Source: Didymodactylos carnosus (taxonomy: Eukaryota > Rotifera > Eurotatoria > Philodinida > Philodinidae). From it: 23,276 bases of DNA. Position numbers and translations under genes: made by a program. The DNA lies in contig CAJNOQ010002648.1 of assembly GCA_905250885.1 (NCBI GenBank), positions 1 through 23,276 on the forward strand, written 5' to 3'. The notes beneath the pieces were generated by a model, which was not told the origin of the DNA, made no database searches, and worked only from the letters and a program-made list of their open reading frames with translations. Below, piece by piece: positions 1 through 9,827 of this stretch. Position 1 is the first letter of the stretch, and each line of letters starts with the position of its first letter.

Positions 1-295
1 TAGTGAAAAAAACATCATCTTTTTTCTCCATTCTCTGTCCAGCGTTCAATGTTGATCGGATATACCGGTGTTATATACCATTCGATGCGGTCGAAGCTGC
101 TCTTTCTTTCTGCATATTGCTCTCTCATAGGGACCAAATTATAGTAGAGTAACGTCAAAAATGGCTAGGGGTGCAAATCAATTGAGGTCCACTGTAGTAT
201 AACAAGTACAAGTCTCTCTCAAAGCAATAATAATGTTTTTTATTTCTTTCGTTCTTTTGTGAGAACGACTGCTTATGTGTAGTAAGGTGGCTTCA

Positions 296-304
296 TATAA
301 ATAG
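296..304 (+). promoter_or_regulatory. TATA box upstream of the small ORF at 414
   Basis: The sequence TATAAATAG sits in the context TTCATATAAATAG, a textbook TATA element. It lies 110-118 bases before the ATG at 414, so a start of transcription near 325-330 would leave a 5' leader of about 85 bases. The same 13-base string occurs before the calcium-sensor gene at 11018, which supports a real core promoter. No transcript evidence is available. Confidence 0.5.
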
Positions 305-413
305 AACAAGTTATGTCATATCGAATATAACATTACGTTAGAAAAAGTTAACATCAGTACGTACACTCAATTCTTTCTATCTTTATCTATCAACAAAATT
401 TCACTTGTTTACA

Positions 414-626
414 ATGGCTGCTACGTCTGTAACTACTGTTGACCAGTCGAATGATTCTGAAAAACGTTTTTTTGACGATGTTGATAAACATATCAGTTCT
501 TTACATGAAAAATATCGCGAAGAAAACGTAGTATCAACAGTAGTTACAGATGCTATATTGGAGAAAGGTCGTGTTCTGCATAGAGAAAAATTCTACTTGA
601 AGAACTTGAATTATAATTGTATATAA
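414..626 (+). CDS. Small hypothetical protein, 70 aa
   Basis: I do not recognise this protein. The frame runs from the ATG at 414, which is the first ATG after a TATA box at 296, to a TAA at 624-626. It gives about 70 residues with no signal peptide or membrane segment. It is rich in charged residues (SEKRFFDDVDKHISSLHEKY) and probably helical. Translation could be opened slightly earlier from a TTG at 405, but the ATG is the better choice. It could equally be the first exon of a longer, decayed gene, since no poly(A) signal is obvious right after the stop. The promoter context is the main reason to list it. Confidence 0.35.
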   Translation: MAATSVTTVDQSNDSEKRFFDDVDKHISSLHEKYREENVVSTVVTDAILEKGRVLHREKFYLKNLNYNCI

Positions 627-980
627 TATTATTTGCATGCTTGTTATTTACTAATGCACTAGTAACCCAGAAGAGGAACACAAAAACCTAAAAGAAGTTA
701 AAAAAAATCCCTAAAAACCCATTATATGTGGGGCAGTGTTTATTTGTGATTCTTAATTCGGTAGACCTGCTCCATTAACATTGGGTTATAGGAAAAATCA
801 TCGTCAAGATCAAAAGCTCAATTTTATTCAAAGTCGGTGTGCATATTACACCTCTGAATAAGCCATTGTTCATGAAATGTAAGAAAACTATGTTGAATGA
901 ATAATTAATATAATATTATATGATATTAGTATAATAATAATAATTCCAAATTTCGATTCTGACCCGGTCAAAATTAAAAT
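627..980. other. Non-coding stretch, AT-rich
   Basis: No gene is recognised here. The stretch holds an A-rich segment around 690-715 and a low-complexity ATA/TAA run around 900-945, just before the minisatellite. Confidence 0.4.
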
Positions 981-1180
981 TCAACTTTTGGCCCGTCAAA
1001 TTCTGAATTTAGCCAGCCAGAGGTAGACTTCCAGTTTTGACCGTTTAGATTCTAAGTTTGGCCGGTCAAAAGCAGAATTCCAGTTTTGGCCCACCAGATT
1101 CTGAATTTGGCCAGCCAGAGTTAGAATTCCAGTTTTGGCCGGCCAAATTCGGAATCTGGCCGAATTCTAAGTTTGGCCAC
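981..1180. repeat. Minisatellite, 49-bp unit, about four copies
   Basis: Four diverged units start at 981, 1030, 1079 and 1128, exactly 49 bases apart. Each begins near TCCAGTTTTGGCC and contains a second, related half (GAATTTGGCCAGCCAGAG), so each unit looks like two half-units of about 24-25 bases. The array is clearly richer in G and C (GGCC, CCGG) than its surroundings. It ends about 45 bases before a segment shared with the 5' region of the second retrotransposon (9790-9838). It may therefore be the 5' repeat region of element A, but it could be an unrelated minisatellite. Confidence 0.8.
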
Positions 1181-1287
1181 AACAGATATACAACAAGAAA
1201 TATGAACTGAGCAGAAAAAACTAATCACCAAACCAATTACCGAAAATTTAAATTAAAGAAAAAATATACCACATTTTTTGTTTAATT

Positions 1288-2404
1288 ATGGTGTATAATC
1301 AAGCAAACGCATTAGCACAGAAAGGCAATTTATGTGACTCGGATTCTCAGATAGAAATGACAGAGCAAAATATAGAGGAACGAAGGAGAACAATATTAAA
1401 GCACACCTTAACAAACCAGAGTGTGCAATTTGAAAAAGAGAGTGATTCAAATTTTGAACTTAATAACATGAACGACAGCGGCGAATGGACGACAGTCCAA
1501 ATGAAACAAAAATGGAAAAAAACACGTCGAGAAAATGGAAATACAAATGAGGAAAAAGAATTCGTCTATGGTGACAGAATTTTTAACAATTCAGCAATGA
1601 ATAAAGAAAATAATAAGAATGAAAATAGTCGAACGTCTATTCCTCAACTATTACATGATGCTCGAAATGACTCAGATGAACGAATTTAAATTTTCTCACA
1701 TACAATTCACTATGCTACCGATAATTTACTTCCATCGATTAAATTTGTGTGTATACTAAAATTGCAAAATTCGAAAGATGGGGCGAACATTGTTCAAGAA
1801 TTGATTAAATCAATCGAAACAAACTTTCAAGTGGAAAATAAAAACTATTTGAAACCTTTGGCATTTGATCTGCGGTATGTTGATTTGAATGGGGACCTGA
1901 TCTGCATTACACAGGTAGCACAAATGGTTGTTATTTTTGCAAAGCAGAAAATGTACCGTTAAAAATTCTGGAAATAAATATTACAATGCAACGACCAGAA
2001 AACCTTCCAGCCCAATTTTCGGTAATTTTTAAAAGAGTCCCTTATGACATATCAATTGATGATGTTAGAAATGAATTTTCAACAAAATATTCATTTATCT
2101 TTGTTGTTGAAGAACTATTGGGCAGTAGAAGAGATCGTCATCTTTGAATTGATTTAACATCAAAAGAAGAATATGAAACGTTATTAAATGCTGGGGAAAT
2201 CTCAATTCGAGGATTACTGTATGATGCGGACGAATATTTGCAAGCTCCGAGGCTTTTAATTGTTCAAAATGTAACTATCCGGGGCATATTAAGAAGAATT
2301 ATGGAAGTCAAATTTAAATTAAATTTTTGAACTTGTTGATGAATGGAATGAGTCTATGCGCATTTCAGAGGTTTGCAGAAAATGGAAAAACGATAAACCA
2401 AAAA
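1288..2404 (+). pseudogene. Gag-like ORF1 of element A, with broken CCHC knuckle
   Basis: This is the nucleic-acid-binding ORF1 of a non-LTR element, broken into pieces. A charged N-terminal part (1288-1689) is followed by a segment at 1747-2155 with 'PLAFDLRYVDLNGDL', 'RPENLPAQFSVIFKRVPYD' and 'DVRNEF', which looks like an RRM-like fold. A TGA interrupts it near 2144. A zinc knuckle at 2261-2302 reads C-S-K-C-N-Y-P-G-H-I-K-K-N-Y: the final Cys of CX2CX4HX4C is now Tyr. The C-terminal part (LVDEWNESMRISEV) ends at the stop near 2419. Compared with element B, the glutamine-rich and coiled-coil segment after the knuckle is absent. The family match rests on motifs and on its parallel with element B. 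Confidence 0.7.
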
Positions 2405-2420
2405 ATGTTAATGAGAATTA

Positions 2421-2645
2421 ATGTTTTTTGTTGTACACTGTCAAGGATTAAGCACACATGTTACTGATCTGGACATCCTCTTATCTAACTACTTACCGCA
2501 TGTAATTATTCTAACAAGAGTAGGAGCAGCATGGTGTAAGTTACCACAATTCCCAGGCTATTACTGGTACTCACAGAGGGGAAGTAATTCGTTCGGAGGT
2601 GTTGCCTTTTTAATTCATAATTCGATAGAGAGTGTTAGTCTCTAA
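2421..2645 (+). pseudogene. AP-endonuclease domain fragment of element A ORF2
   Basis: The 74 codons read as the N-terminal half of an APE-type endonuclease: 'GLSTHVTDLDILL', 'LPHVIILTRVG', 'KLPQFPGYYWYSQ' and 'NSFGGVAFLIH'. In this family the strand 'ILTE' normally carries the catalytic Glu; here the residue is Arg, so the copy would be inactive even if expressed. It is truncated right after the 'FGGVAFLIH' strand. The 150 bases that follow (2646-2798) are not recognisable. Element B carries a parallel remnant at 7490-7690. Confidence 0.7.
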
Positions 2646-2798
2646 GTCTAAGTCAGTAATCGGCTTTGGAATAAGCAATAATTCCAAGAGTTGGATGAGT
2701 GAAGTATTAGATGAGGTATCTCGGATAGTTATCCTGTGCTGTTCTACTCTTCTTTTGCGATCTCTGAAAAGGGTTATTTTCGTAAAGCAAACTGAAGC

Positions 2799-3130
2799 AT
2801 GTTTTCGTTCTTTTTGTTAGCGGTTTTTGATTATTTCAATGTACTAGTATACGATCTAGGCGAACAAAATTTTTTTGATATATTTTCTTCCTTTCGGTCT
2901 TCCCTGTGGGAGAGAGTAAGCTTATATGAAAGTATTAAAACATATAGGCCACCCTGGCCATTTTTTCTTGTTCGTCTAGCAAAGAAAGTTAACAAAATAA
3001 GACGAAAATATAGAAGAACACGTCGTTCACAGCATTTAGACGAATTTTTATATTGGAGAGAAGTGTTTTTTGAAGTAAGAGCTAAGCATGAGCAAAAGAA
3101 ACGTGGATCATTAAAAGAACGTAAAAATTC
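2799..3130 (+). pseudogene. Linker between endonuclease and reverse transcriptase, element A
   Basis: The frame contains 'DYFNVLVYDLGEQNFFDIF', 'TYRPPWPFFLVRLAKKVNKI' and a very basic helix 'RRKYRRTRRSQHLDEFLYWR'. This combination of a 'PPWP' or 'PWW' motif followed by a basic helix is usual just upstream of reverse transcriptase in Jockey/CR1-like ORF2 proteins. The open frame continues to 3233, but from about 3130 the composition changes and no reverse transcriptase follows. The retrotransposon has therefore been cut off by deletion or by insertion of the transposase-bearing element. Confidence 0.6.
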
Positions 3131-3139
3131 GTCTATTCA

Positions 3140-5134
3140 AAAAAGTATGGTAGCGACAACAATAAAACAAGTATTTGATGGTGCATCACATATGATTAAA
3201 CAAATCATAAATGTACCAAACAAATATTATTAGTATCGTACCACCAAAACTTAATACAAAAAGTGCATCGTTCGTTATAAAATATACCAACCAAAATAAA
3301 CACTCATTAGGCAAAGATGTTAATGGAGCCTGGACTCAAAATAGTTCAGCAGTAACATTATTTGTATAGAGTAAAAATAATAACTATCAGATCGTACGGC
3401 TAGGTGAACATGGTAAGTATTATCATAACGAAAGAAGTGGGAGAAAATATGTACCTTATATCGTACAAGAAAATGATGTTATAAAACTAAAAAGGTATGC
3501 ATGTATACTATCTGTTTTCGATTGAATTAACCAAGTAAGCGTGTTTGTTTTCTTATCTAAATTCTATGCCACGAACAAATCAGATCCAAATGTATGGCGT
3601 ATGATTTGTTACACCACCAAAAATATAGATACAGAACATCTTTCAATATTATTACAATATATTTCCTCGATATCAAGCTTATTCACAAGAAAAGAAACCA
3701 TCAGCAATATATAAGGAAGTAGTATTAATGCTGAAGACACAGAAATACCATCATTAATAAATATACGCATATTACGCACCGCATATACGCGATTGCAAAC
3801 AAATCTATAATACAAAAACACGGAATTTAACTAATGCTGAAGAATGTTTAGCAATCATGAGACAATTAGTGAAGAGTGATGGTATGGTGGCGCAGTTATC
3901 AATGAATCCTGGAGAAAATCCGATGATTATTCTATCATACAATTATCAGATTCAAGATCTCAGAAGATGTTGCACAAAATCTTATGCATATGCACCACTA
4001 TCTGTATTATGTATATATAATCCACGCAGCTTTCACTATTAATCAAGTTGTTATATTTACGTTTTATTTCTTCAGGTTTGGATACGACTTTCAATTTAGG
4101 TCGTTGTTTTGTGACCCCAACCGTTCACATCATTACGGATTCGTCGAACAAAAAAACCTCCGGTTTTTCTTGGTACCACCATGATGCACTATCGTAATAA
4201 TGCTGAATCTTATGGACAATTGTTACATTATATCAAAGGTCAAATTGGTGATGAAACTCCAATTATGATAGGCAGTGACACAGCGAAGGAAATTAAGAAA
4301 GCAGTTACACACGGTGTTCCCCACTGCTACACATTTATACTGTACACGTCACGTACGACAAAATATTGAACGTCAGTTAATTAAAATACGAGTGCCGAGC
4401 GATGATCGACAAACGTTACTGGAAACAATCTTCGATTTACTATAATCATTAATTCAAGCTGCTGATGCTGATGAATTTGAGAATAGATTGATCGATCTAG
4501 AAGATGTTTGGAATATAATAAAGAACAATAATTTAGATAATTATCGAAGTAGCGCAGACTTTCATGATTGGTTCATAACATATGGAGCAGAGAGTTTTCA
4601 AGAACATTTGATGGCTGGGGTACGAAATGCTGCAGGGTATGTCAATCAAGATCGTTCATCACGTCTTTTTTATAACAACGACAATAAAGCCATCAGGTTC
4701 GCTTTGAAAAGTGATACTAACTGGGATTTAATGATATTATCGGCTTTAGTTGATATACTGGATAAATTAATAACAGCTCAAAAAAATGAGACAATATGAA
4801 GTATTCATGAAGGAGGTAAATTCGAACTAGTAGCCTCGTACACTAGTAAAAAAGCCTACATTTATCATAGTTAGAAAATTACTATGACCTCTTTAGATTT
4901 ATACATAATAATCGTGTGTGGGCCAGTACATTAAATGAGGAACGTCAACAAATAATAAAAAATTATTATTCTTATCAGCCACCAATACGACGACAAGTAT
5001 CAGATTTTAATATCCCTACAACATCCGGTCGGAAACCGGAAAAGTCCAGCGTTCGAGGTTCCACAACAACACCAAAATCCGGCAGAACTTCGTCAATTAC
5101 TCCAAAAACAAAACGCGGTCAAAAAAAGCAATAA
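3140..5134 (+). pseudogene. MULE-type transposase gene, decayed
   Basis: Segments in several frames line up as one protein. An N-terminal part at 3237-3500 has 'HSLGKDVNGAWTQNSSAV' and 'HGKYYHNERSGRKYVPYI'. A middle part at 3600-4010 has 'NLTNAEECLAIMRQLVKSDG'. The catalytic core follows: 'LDTTFNLGRCFVTPTV' (first Asp at 4081-4083), 'MMHYRNNAESYGQLL', and 'IGSDTAKEIKKAV' (second Asp at 4277-4279) followed by the 'RHVRQNIERQL' helix, in the manner of MULE DDE transposases. A C-terminal part at 4488-4799 ends in 'AQKNETI', and a basic tail runs 4916-5134. At least six frameshifts or stops make it a pseudogene. Terminal inverted repeats were not found. Assignment to MULE rests on the D-spacing and local motifs. 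Confidence 0.65.
4011..4075 (+). other. 65-bp spliceosomal intron within the transposase gene
   Basis: The sequence begins GTATAT and ends TTATTTCTTCAG. Removing it joins the codon halves T and GT (phase 1) and turns two out-of-frame pieces into one continuous reading, PLSVLC-LDTTFNLGRC, right across the first catalytic Asp. Without splicing there is a TAA at 4019-4021. The length suits the very short introns of bdelloid rotifers and matches those in the calcium-sensor gene at 11260 and 11450. Confidence 0.65.
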
Positions 5135-5457
5135 TTAAACCAATAATTCTTTAAACATAGACTTCATCAGTTTATTCAGGCTCCATTTCTTATTATTTAA
5201 AACTGCATGGTAGAAATATGTACTGATTTATTATGTATTCGAATAGTCGAGAAAGAAAAAGGGACATACTTTAGTCATATTTAGTGTTTGTACTATTTTC
5301 CCTTATATATAGAGAATACAGAATTTTTTATGGTTCCGACGAGTACTACTAGACTCAGAAATCTTTGTAGAGTATTCTAGCATAGTTTATAAACTCTCAT
5401 TCCGTTTAGCACACGCTTTATTTTTCTGAGATCTGAAACAGCCTATAATTGGGAAGG
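5135..5457. other. No recognisable gene
   Basis: This AT-rich stretch between the transposase tail and the next minus-strand frame has no ORF or repeat that I can support. It may hold the 3' end of the transposon. Confidence 0.4.
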
Positions 5458-5898
5458 TCAATCGCGATTAAAAGCTGAACAAAGAACTTTTAAATAATTC
5501 CTAAATAGTACATTTGTAGAGAAGTTCACGGGCTTTCTTATGATATATAATATGTCTAGATGTCTAGACTGTGAAGCCCAAAAAAGGCGTTTAGTTGTAG
5601 TTACGTCATATCTGAAAGGGTAAATTTTTTCAAGAATCCTTAAAGATATTTTGTTCGGACTGAAAATGGTGTCAAAAAAATTGCGGACATTAATGCAAAC
5701 AAATTTCCGGGAGTAACTATTACAATACAGTAGAAAATATTTCGCACAAATAAATTCACTAACTGGTCTGTACACAATGACCCAATTTCGAGATTTTTCC
5801 GACCAATTAGTAATATTGTAGTCCCTGAGGAATGAAAGCGTATGTACTACTACATGGTTTATTGTGAGTATTGTACAGAAAGAACATACTAAAATCAT
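5458..5898 (-). CDS. Unrecognised 146-codon open frame
   Basis: I do not recognise this protein. The frame is unusually long for chance in DNA this AT-rich, starts at an ATG and ends in TGA. The first 30 or so residues are hydrophobic (ILVCSFCTILTI, VVVHTLSFL) and could be a signal anchor. The rest is aromatic and basic, with 'NFFDTIFSPNKISLRILEKI' and 'YIIRKPVNFSTNVLF'. It lies just downstream, on the same strand, of a remnant with zinc fingers of RanBP2 type, but in another frame. It may be chance or part of a decayed gene. Confidence 0.2.
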   Translation of the reverse strand: MILVCSFCTILTINHVVVHTLSFLRDYNITNWSEKSRNWVIVYRPVSEFICAKYFLLYCNSYSRKFVCINVRNFFDTIFSPNKISLRILEKIYPFRYDVTTTKRLFWASQSRHLDILYIIRKPVNFSTNVLFRNYLKVLCSAFNRD

Positions 5899-5914
5899 TC
5901 ACTTTCAACAAAGC

Positions 5915-6275
5915 AGATCTAAATTTTGTCAACTTCTAGTAAAACATCATTCATAAAACAGTCATCACATACCCAAGATCCGACAGATATTGTGAAAACA
6001 TTGTAACTACAAGAATAGCATAGCATTCATGTACATTTGGAACAATGATAATAAGTCAAATTAGAATTATATGGATGTTCACATTTGTACCATCTTTGTT
6101 GAATCCCACTAACTGGTTGCATTGGATAGTATGTAGCTGATGGTGATGACGGGAAAATCTCATTGTGAACATTTGTGCCTGATACTGGACGTTGATATGA
6201 AGTTGCTGTATGAGAATATGGTGGAGACGTTGAAAACTCGTGTAATTTGAACGGGATGGTTCCGATTAAACACAC
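5915..6275 (-). pseudogene. Remnant with two RanBP2-like zinc fingers
   Basis: The frame 6275-6027 is a Ser/Pro/Tyr-rich low-complexity stretch ending in 'RWYKCEHPYNSNLTYYHCSK', then C-T and a stop. That fits the RanBP2 zinc-finger pattern W-x-C-x2-C-x3-N-x5/6-C-x2-C, with the second Cys replaced by Pro. About 50 bases further on, in another frame (5975-5915), comes 'GSWVCDDCFMND', a second W-x-C-x2-C start whose last Cys pair is spoiled by a stop. In RanBP2-type proteins such fingers bind ubiquitin, RNA or Ran-GDP. The 6275 start is a GTG and no in-frame ATG lies upstream, so this is probably an internal or last exon. The call rests on short motifs only. Confidence 0.35.
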
Positions 6276-6435
6276 GTCTCTGATGGAAATTTCGGAATCA
6301 TTTTTGGATCATTAAATAGATAAAACTTTCAGCTACAAAAGCCCACAAATTAGGTGCAAATCGTTTCAAAACTCACTCAGATACTAGAGTCACAAGTTAG
6401 ACAAATCTAGTTGCGGTTCCAATTAGACACTTTAC

Positions 6436-6712
6436 TCTATTAGACATCTAGCGTATATCGCATCTTCTTTTATTTCATCTTCTTAATCTATTTAGTGATC
6501 GATATAGCAAAAATTTATTGTTTTAAAGAGTTATTCACATGTAGCGCATGTGGTCAAAGGAAGAACGAAAAAAAGAACGGAAGTAGAAAAATTCTTAGCT
6601 TTAGACGACGATAAGTCATGCTTTGTGGATAACCGTTTAGAACAATATCGATGACTAAATAGATCAAGAAGATGAAATAAAAGAAGAAGATGCGCTGGAT
6701 GTCTATTGAGAG
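6436..6712. repeat. Fold-back repeat, about 65-bp arms
   Basis: The left arm at 6436-6505 (TTAGACATCTAGCG, then CATCTTCTTTTATTTCATC) is repeated in inverted form at 6646-6712 (GATGAAATAAAAGAAGAAG, then CTGGATGTCTATTG) with few differences. The loop of about 140 bases holds a short open frame on + ('KGRTKKRTEVEKFLALDDDK') of unknown meaning. The structure could be a small MITE or an inverted duplication. No target-site duplication is evident. Confidence 0.75.
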
Positions 6713-7370
6713 AAGATATTATTAACCTCATAGAACAATAAATTGATGCGATGTTTATATATATATTTCCGGAAATGAAAATTTTCACAGTGTTTTAAGA
6801 AATGAGTGCGTCTGAACTTTCTTTGCTTTTATTCACTGTTCTGACAAGCGACACAAGATATTGTGGCCATGGCGGCCTAAAGGTCTTTATTTCTTTGTAT
6901 TCACTGCATCGATCATGTAGTGAGACGAGAAAATATGAAAAGATTTAGAAAAATGAGTCATGATCCGTGTTCTGTACAAAAGCATTCCGATAAGGAAAGA
7001 CAGCAGACAGAAAATAGCGGAAAATGTTCCACTGTGTCTTACGAAAATAACCATGGTATTAAAAACAAAACCGAAAAATGATCTGAATTTCCATCTTCTA
7101 GTCTGTCAATCTGCCAGCCTCTCATATCTTCACCTATTCCAAAATGATGATTGCTGTGGATCTTTTTGATGTAGCTTTCTTTAAATACAAAACTTCTAAT
7201 CCATCTCTAATCTAATCTTTCTAATATAATTCTAATCTTTCTCTAACCACTCATTTAACGTGTTGCCACTTGTGTGGTTTTTCTCACATTCCCAATTGCT
7301 GTGTTTTGCATGAAAATCGCCAAAAAAAAATGTGTTTTGTTGTTTATGCTTTTCAAAAACAGGTGAAAGG
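6713..7370. other. No recognisable gene
   Basis: Two overlapping short + frames occur here. One, at 6954-7085, starts 'MSHDPCSVQKHSDKERQQ'; the other, at 6960-7169, is in a different frame. Neither matches a family I know. A TCTAATCTTTC-type low-complexity patch lies around 7195-7245 and a run of nine A at about 7322. Nothing else is supported. Confidence 0.35.
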
Positions 7371-7377
7371 TGGTGTA

Positions 7378-7447
7378 TTGCCTAGCGGGACGTAGACGCC
7401 TCCTATTCTAAGTTTTTCGAATAAAAATCTCGAGTTCGATTCTCGAT
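7378..7447 (+). ncRNA. tRNA-like sequence (pol III A and B boxes)
   Basis: TTGCCTAGCGG at 7378-7388 fits the internal A box, and AGTTCGATTCT at 7433-7443 fits the B box. The T arm is perfect: TCGAG, loop TTCGATT, CTCGA. The boxes are about ten bases further apart than in most tRNAs, as in Leu or Ser tRNAs with a long variable arm, and a loop CTAAGTT could give anticodon AAG (Leu). The acceptor and anticodon stems do not pair, so it is not a working tRNA. It lies directly at the broken end of element B's endonuclease, so it may be the head of a tRNA-derived SINE or a tRNA pseudogene. Confidence 0.4.
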
Positions 7448-7489
7448 CTAAAACTGTACTTTTTAATTTTTCATGAACTAAAAATAAAA

Positions 7490-7690
7490 ACTCCACCGAA
7501 ACTGTTGCTACCTTCTTGGTTATGCCAATAATAAAAAGGGATCTGCGGCAACTTTCTTATCTGTTTACTTACTCCTGTCAACATGAAAATGTGCAAACTT
7601 TGAGAAAAAAGAAGATCAAGATCGGAGAATTGGATACTGAGACTCTCACAGTTACACAGAAGAATTACAAGAAGAATTTTTTGGCCTGAT
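7490..7690 (-). pseudogene. AP-endonuclease remnant of element B
   Basis: The minus strand reads 'ESLSIQFSDLDLLF', 'LHIFMLTGVS', 'KLPQIPFYYWHNQEGSNSF' and 'GGVFIF', then a stop. It parallels the element A fragment (THVTDLDILL, HVIILTRVG, KLPQFPGYYW, NSFGGVAF) block by block. The catalytic Glu expected after 'MLT' is Gly here, as it is Arg in element A, so both copies lost it independently. Only about the first quarter of the domain is left. Confidence 0.65.
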
Positions 7691-7841
7691 CTTACCCCAG
7701 GTTTTGCTCAACTAAGTAATACTCGATCTACTATTCCATTCAGAAAAAATAGAGAAAAGTGACTGTTTCTCACTTATAGTTCCTTCGAACTGATCTAATA
7801 GATTCATGTTTACCATAGGCAAACAATAACGAAAGTCTGTA

Positions 7842-9457
7842 CTATTCATTACGATCATTTATTATAAAATCGAATGTACGATTTAATAATTCGTTTTCTT
7901 TATTTGAATGTTGTTTTAATAAAGATTGATGGTTGCTGTATGCTTGTTGTATTTCAGTTAAGAAGGAGAGTTGAGTGGCTAGGTGTTGAAGAATTTCATC
8001 GTAATCACTAACATTACTTTGTATTTTCAATTTTGTAATTACTGTACAAATAGTTTCTGTGGTTTTCTGGCACGTTGAAACCAATATTTGAACGATAACA
8101 TTGTTCATTATCTTTAAAGATTCGGTTTGCGTATGGATTTGTTGTTGCATCAGCATCCAACTTTGATTCATTGAGGTAAGGTGATATTTATATTTTTGTT
8201 TTATTATATTTTGATCTTCGTCAATCTTTTGTTTGATCGTTTTCATCTCTTCTTCTAGTACTTTAACCCTATGATTAAGACTGCAGTCGGTTAATTGCAC
8301 TATCATCATTCCTGTTGTAATTTTGACGCTGTGGCTGCTGTTGTTGATGAAATTGAGTGGTTTTGTTATAGATGGATTTTAATCGTTCATCCGGGTTCCT
8401 ATATTCTGATGGTATGAAGAGCTGAACATCGAGTGGTGATCTATTCGGATTTCTTTTTAATTCGTTGATTAGTTGACGAGGATAATTAGAGATGAAGGGA
8501 CATTTATAGTCAACTGATAAAGATCTCCTCCGCAATGATGGCATTGGATTGTACATTCTTTATGATTTTGTTGATCATTCTTATCGCCACCATATCTTCG
8601 ACAAATATTAAATGAAGAATTTTGACAGGATTTCTTCATATGGCCTAGTGAGTTGCATTTGACGCATATGAGGAGCTATGGTGAAGGTAAAAATTCGTCG
8701 ACTCAGTGTGCTGAGCAGGTAAATGTTTCGGTGGGCGTGGGGTAATCTTAATATTGTTCAATTCTGTTGGACAGCATTCTCTTTTACACAAATACACATA
8801 CAGGCCAGTTGATTTTACCGTTGCTTGGAGATCACCTACCGAATCAATCTACCATAGATCGAAGTGAAAAGGTTTTGAATAGCATGGATAGTTCCGCAGA
8901 AAACCGGTTTTAATAAATTTCATTAATTCAACGACTACGTGTAAACCTTGTTTTGGTCTTGTACTTTGGGATTACATTCCATTTTTAATGGAGGAAGATG
9001 ATGTTCAGCCGCATATTTTAGAGCATGATTGGACATTTGAACTGAGTTTTGATCTGTCAATGTCGAACTCTGTTCTTTATTATTACTGTCGTTAAGATTT
9101 AAATCATTTCGTTGCTGTTGTTGATGTCTGATTCTGTTTTCATTAATATTTGAATTTGTGTAGGTTTTATTCACGGTAAATCGATAGCCCGTATCGTTGT
9201 TGTTTCTGTTCGTTTTTTTAAAATTTCTATTATTTATTTATTTGTTTTCGAAAGTTGTCTCCGTCAGTATTTGTATGATTTTCTTCATCCATTTCGATTA
9301 TTTCAATATCATTTGTTAGATGACGTTTTAATGATGCTGCGCGATCTTGGTTTTCTTTTTCTGTTTGATTTACCATATGTTGGAGATTTTTCCCGTTACA
9401 TATCTTTTCCCGTTGACTCATATTGTTGTAGTTGTCATAAATCATTTGGCTTTGCAT
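7842..9457 (-). pseudogene. Gag-like ORF1 of element B with zinc knuckles and coiled coil
   Basis: Four open pieces make one ORF1 reading from 9457 down to 7842. The N-terminal part is Asn/Gln-rich. Next comes 'LKYAAEHHLPPLKMECNPKV' and a piece matching element A ('KPFHFDLW', 'IDSVGDL', 'PPKHLPAQ'), interrupted by TAG near 8850. The RRM-like segment present in A is deleted. Zinc knuckles follow at about 8666-8540: a perfect C-V-K-C-N-S-L-G-H-M-K-K-S-C (8625-8666), a second with one Cys replaced by Tyr (CRRYGGD...HKEC), and a third, CHHCGGD, broken by a frameshift. A Gln-rich linker and a long coiled coil (VKVLEEEMKTIKQKIDED) end it. Such proteins bind element RNA in cytoplasmic particles. Confidence 0.75.
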
Positions 9458-9606
9458 TTGAATTTCGATAATTTTAGGAAATTTTATTAAATTTTAAGTA
9501 CAAAATATTTGCAAGAGGTACGGCACGCGCACGTACATGTGCGTGTATGTATGTACGTAGAAATATAGTTAGTAAATATTAAGAAGAGGACGGGACAAAA
9601 ACAGAT

Positions 9607-9645
9607 GTGTACAAGACTGTGAAAAAAAAGTGTACAGGACTGTGA
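9607..9645. repeat. Short direct repeat, 16 bp, two copies
   Basis: GTGTACAAGACTGTGA at 9607-9622 and GTGTACAGGACTGTGA at 9630-9645 differ at one base and are separated by an A run. They lie in the leader region of element B. Confidence 0.7.
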
Positions 9646-9827
9646 CAAAAAAGATATAGGATATTTCATATATCTTTCATATTTCTATTCATACTTCTTC
9701 TTACGCATATTTTCTTTATGTTCTTTTTCTTGTCTGTCCACTAATTAATTTACAATTAATTTTCTATTAAATTGCTATATATTCTTCTTGAATAAATATT
9801 TTGTTTAATTTAAATTTTTTTAATTGA

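Larger units (their letters stand above)
1200..3130 (+). mobile_element. Decayed non-LTR retrotransposon A
   Basis: The order gag-like ORF1, AP endonuclease and the basic linker that precedes reverse transcriptase is that of an APE-type non-LTR element (Jockey/CR1/I-like). Its leader at 1223-1262 (ATCACCAAACCAATTACC, then AAATTTAAATTAAA) resembles the leader of element B at 9790-9838 on the other strand. The reverse transcriptase is missing: similarity changes to a MULE-type transposase after about 3130. Frameshifts and stops occur throughout, so this is a dead copy. The exact ends and target-site duplication cannot be seen. Confidence 0.75.

Noticed and set aside
3609..3821. Minus-strand 70-codon frame
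   Set aside because: It is antisense to the middle of the decayed transposase.
6531..6788. Minus-strand 85-codon frame
   Set aside because: It spans loop and right arm of the fold-back 6436-6712 and shows no domain.
9271..9669. Plus-strand 66-codon and minus-strand 60-codon frames
   Set aside because: The first is antisense to ORF1 of element B; the second covers its leader with simple repeats.
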